This document shows, one piece after another, positions 13,876 to 15,597 of a stretch of DNA of 15,597 bases. Position numbers and translations under genes: made by a program. The first letter of the stretch is position 1. Every line of letters starts with the position of its first letter. The notes below the pieces were generated by a model. The model ran no database searches, had not been told where the DNA came from, and saw nothing but the letters and a program-made list of their open reading frames with translations. Source of the DNA: an uncultured Clostridia bacterium (lineage in GTDB: Bacteria > Bacillota > Clostridia > Christensenellales > UBA1242); the NCBI GenBank assembly GCA_947584775.1, contig CANPWT010000022.1:1-15597 (forward strand), read 5' to 3'.

Positions 13876-13950
13876 GGCGGGGCAGCCCACTTTGTGGGCT
13901 TAGCCGACCGCTTGGTCGGCTTTTGCGTTTTAAAAAACGCAAGCCCCGCC
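13876..13950. repeat. GC-rich four-way-junction structure (75 nt)
   Basis: An outer stem GGCGGGGC (13876-13883) / GCCCCGCC (13943-13950) encloses three perfect hairpins with almost no unpaired bases between them: AGCCCAC-TTT-GTGGGCT (13884-13900), GCCGACC-GCTT-GGTCGGC (13903-13920) and a TTGCGTTT/AAACGCAA stem (13923-13942). All four arms are 7-9 bp. The block starts 15 bases after the stop of the 486-aa gene, and its second hairpin followed by TTTT could terminate transcription. It resembles no RNA family I can name and is not a tRNA. Confidence 0.8.
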
Positions 13951-14118
13951 ATCCCACCGCTCACACCCGCTCTACATTTTTTTGCATGGGAAAAGAGTTT
14001 TATATATACAGGCAACGCCAAACTTCCCTTTATTGTCCCCACTCCGCAATGTTGGTGAAACAAAAACCTTATGTAATGCGCTATTCCCTTATAAAATTAC
14101 ATTTTTCACCATAATTGC
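13951..14118. other. Intergenic stretch with a long-range inverted repeat
   Basis: No gene is supported. GGTGAAA (14054-14060) pairs with TTTCACC (14104-14110) and, further in, ATGTAAT (14071-14077) with ATTACAT (14096-14102), giving a two-part stem with an asymmetric internal loop. A 63-codon frame crossing it is discounted. Confidence 0.45.
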
Positions 14119-14151
14119 TTGCTATTTTTTAATTTTTAGTATATACTAAAA
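14119..14151 (+). promoter_or_regulatory. Putative promoter with an 18-bp palindrome over the -10 box
   Basis: TTGCTA (14119-14124), a 17-base spacer and TATACT (14142-14147). The -10 box lies inside the perfect palindrome TTTTAGTATATACTAAAA (14134-14151), a natural operator for a dimeric repressor. Transcription from here would give the VirB6-like gene a leader of about 300 bases. Promoter and operator roles are inferred. Confidence 0.45.
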
Positions 14152-14326
14152 TTAAATTGCAGATATTCTGCCTTAAATGGTTTGCAATTTGAAATAAATT
14201 TGGCTTAATTGATGCCTAATTGCGTTTGTGGTTAAATGTAGTAATAAAAAATAAAGCGCAAAACGTAAATGGCAAAGGCGTAAATTTAATAGCCCAAAGC
14301 AATTAATCAAAACAAATTAATTCAGG
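14152..14326. other. First part of the long leader of the VirB6-like gene
   Basis: AT-rich, no gene visible. CGTAAAT occurs twice near 14260-14286. Towards its end T falls off and the sequence becomes A/C-rich, leading into the tandem repeats. Confidence 0.4.
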
Positions 14327-14408
14327 CAAACAAAAAGCAAAGCAAATTTAAGGCAAACAAAAACAAAACAAAATTTTATTCAAACAAAATGCAAAACAAA
14401 ATTTAAGG
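14327..14408 (+). repeat. Three imperfect tandem repeats of 27-28 bp, CAAA-rich
   Basis: Units 14327-14353, 14354-14380 and 14381-14408 each start CAAACAAAA and end in AAATTT plus four or five bases (TAAGG in units 1 and 3). A partial unit may precede them. The stretch is A/C-rich and should be largely unstructured as RNA. It lies 44 bases before the VirB6-like ATG. Confidence 0.75.
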
Positions 14409-14452
14409 TAAGTAAAAAATCCGGCGCGTGTGCCAACAAAAGAGGTGTGTGT

Positions 14453-15565
14453 ATGGTAAATGCTATTTTAAATGTTATAGGAACATTTCTATATCCTTTA
14501 TTTTCAATAGTTTTTACATTGATTGACCTTTTCCAAGCAATATTTAAAGCATTCGCCGGCACAGGCACGGTTGGGATTGGTGGCGCTTGGGGCACTGGCG
14601 GAAGTGTTACCGCAGAAAATAGAGGTGGCGAAACTGACACCGGCATAGTGTATTATCTTTTAAATGAGCCGGTTATAAGGAATGCTTTTTATTCAATTTT
14701 ATTATTAGCAATATTTTTACTTGTAATTTTCACTGCAATGGCTTTTATTAAAAATGTGTATGCCGCAAAACCAAAAACTTGGCAAGATATTTTGGCGGAC
14801 ACATTTAAAGGCTTAGCAAATTTTATTTTCATCCCGGTTTGTTGCTTACTTGGTGTTTGGCTTGGCAACATTTTGTTAAATGCAATAGATGGTGCAACAA
14901 ATAGAGGCGGCACAACTTCACTTTCCGGCCAACTGTTTGTCTGTTCGGCATATAATGCAAACAAATGGCGGGACGGGACGTATAACAATCTCGATTCATC
15001 TAGCGAACAAATAGATTTTACTTGGGCATACAATCACGCAAACGGCAAAAATGAATCGTGGCAAAATATTGCAAGTACATATCAAAATAAAACACAAGAG
15101 GAAATTGCAACCATTGTGGATGAATTTTATGCCACAAACAAAATCGACCTAAATTGGTATGGTAGCGTTATGAATTGCTATACGTTATCTGGTATAAACT
15201 ATGTTTTGATGGTTGGCGGCGGAGTGTTCATCTTGTACGTGCTAATTTCAGTTGCTTATGGCATGGTTAAACGTTTGTTTATGCTGCTGATGTTGTTTAT
15301 AATAAGCCCTGCCATGTGTGCGTTGTTTCCGTTGGATGGCGGTAAAGCGGTCGGCAGTTGGAAAGGCGACTTTGTTAAAAATGTAATCAGCGCATATGGC
15401 GCAGTTGCGGGTATGAACTTATTCTTTAGCATAGCACCAATAATCCAAAGGATACACATTAGCGGTGCCATGGATAATCTTGGAATATTGCCATTAATTT
15501 TAACAATTGCGGGATTGTTTGTGGTTAAAGAATTTATTTCACTTATTGAGCATGATATAGTTTAA
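14453..15565 (+). CDS. Polytopic VirB6/TrbL-like conjugation protein (Mbov_0396-like)
   Basis: 370 aa integral membrane protein. Likely helices at about 5-33, 79-99, 121-143, 248-270, 273-292, 311-331 and 345-361, with a polar, probably extracellular loop (about 150-240, rich in Asn, Trp and Tyr) in the middle and a Gly-rich loop at 35-60. The conserved-looking core is KRLFMLLMLFIISP, FPLDGGKAVGSWKGDF and AYGAVAGMNLFF (273-325), as in VirB6/TrbL-type proteins of Gram-positive elements and the Mbov_0396 family of mycoplasma ICEs. It would form the inner-membrane part of the DNA channel. The start is the ATG at 14453, five bases after GAGGTG; an in-frame GTG at 14447 overlaps that site. Family naming is from memory of the pattern; a VirB4-type ATPase gene is the expected next neighbour. 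Confidence 0.85.
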   Translation: MVNAILNVIGTFLYPLFSIVFTLIDLFQAIFKAFAGTGTVGIGGAWGTGGSVTAENRGGETDTGIVYYLLNEPVIRNAFYSILLLAIFLLVIFTAMAFIKNVYAAKPKTWQDILADTFKGLANFIFIPVCCLLGVWLGNILLNAIDGATNRGGTTSLSGQLFVCSAYNANKWRDGTYNNLDSSSEQIDFTWAYNHANGKNESWQNIASTYQNKTQEEIATIVDEFYATNKIDLNWYGSVMNCYTLSGINYVLMVGGGVFILYVLISVAYGMVKRLFMLLMLFIISPAMCALFPLDGGKAVGSWKGDFVKNVISAYGAVAGMNLFFSIAPIIQRIHISGAMDNLGILPLILTIAGLFVVKEFISLIEHDIV

Positions 15566-15570
15566 GTGTT

Positions 15571-15597
15571 ATGAAAGAAAAGGAATTTATTTCAATA
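15571..15597 (+). CDS. Possible start of the next transfer gene (fragment)
   Basis: An ATG five bases after the VirB6-like stop opens a frame (MKEKEFISI) that runs to the window edge. It has no Shine-Dalgarno sequence of its own. GAAAAGGAA at 15577-15585 could instead be the ribosome binding site of a start just outside the window. A downstream gene is very likely; this exact start is not. Confidence 0.25.

Noticed and set aside
13876..13950. Four-arm structure as a tRNA or tmRNA gene
   Set aside because: Loops are 2-4 bases, there is no T-loop consensus, no anticodon loop of 7 and no CCA end.
13923..14114. 63-codon plus-strand frame and the 66-codon opposite frame (13863-14063)
   Set aside because: Both run through the four-way-junction block and lack ribosome binding sites; no protein-like pattern.
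14327..14408. CRISPR array
   Set aside because: Units are directly adjacent with no unique spacers and are imperfect; a tandem repeat, not CRISPR.
1..15597. Mycoplasma-type code with TGA as tryptophan, suggested by the Mbov-like proteins
   Set aside because: Tryptophans are coded by TGG and no in-frame TGA occurs in any of the genes; strong SD sites also fit Bacillota.

Overview
The window is AT-rich DNA from what looks like a low-GC Gram-positive bacterium (Bacillota, probably an uncultured Clostridia or Bacilli lineage). The evidence is strong AAGGAGG-type ribosome binding sites, the pth-mfd gene pair, an initiator tRNA with encoded CCA, and protein families typical of that phylum. TGA is not read as an amino acid in any gene, so the standard code applies. 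Species cannot be read from the sequence.

Positions 1-7180 are compact chromosomal housekeeping DNA, about 96% coding. On the minus strand are mfd (transcription-repair coupling factor, 3' part outside the window) and pth (peptidyl-tRNA hydrolase), which overlap by 22 bases. A 213-aa unrecognised gene diverges from pth. It converges, through a shared bidirectional terminator, on a COG0523/CobW metal-chaperone GTPase with a His/Asp-rich loop. Divergent from that is a U32-family (RlhA/TrhP-like) RNA-hydroxylation protein. Both pth and the U32 gene have a promoter whose -10 box lies 6-7 bases before the ATG and no Shine-Dalgarno sequence, so both look leaderless.

Positions 7181-7700 hold an AT-rich, A/T-tract-phased upstream region, a consensus promoter, the initiator tRNA-fMet gene, and a nested set of inverted repeats that includes a rho-independent terminator.

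Positions 7700-15597 differ: only about 63% coding, with long intergenic stretches full of inverted, tandem and dispersed repeats. The genes form part of a conjugation (type IV secretion) module. They are a VirD4/TraG coupling ATPase with a ten-aspartate tail (minus strand), and on the plus strand a two-helix VirB2-like pilin resembling the Mbov_0395 family, a small lipoprotein, a 486-aa single-pass protein with a coiled coil and a large exported domain, and a polytopic VirB6-like protein resembling the Mbov_0396 family. This looks like one part of an integrative conjugative element; the VirB4 ATPase, relaxase and integrase are not visible and would lie outside.

The points most worth following are a 75-nt GC-rich sequence that folds exactly into a four-way junction (13876-13950), a 327-bp MITE-like element with imperfect terminal inverted repeats between T4SS genes (11826-12152), the unusual leaders of the pilin and VirB6-like genes, and the two leaderless housekeeping genes.
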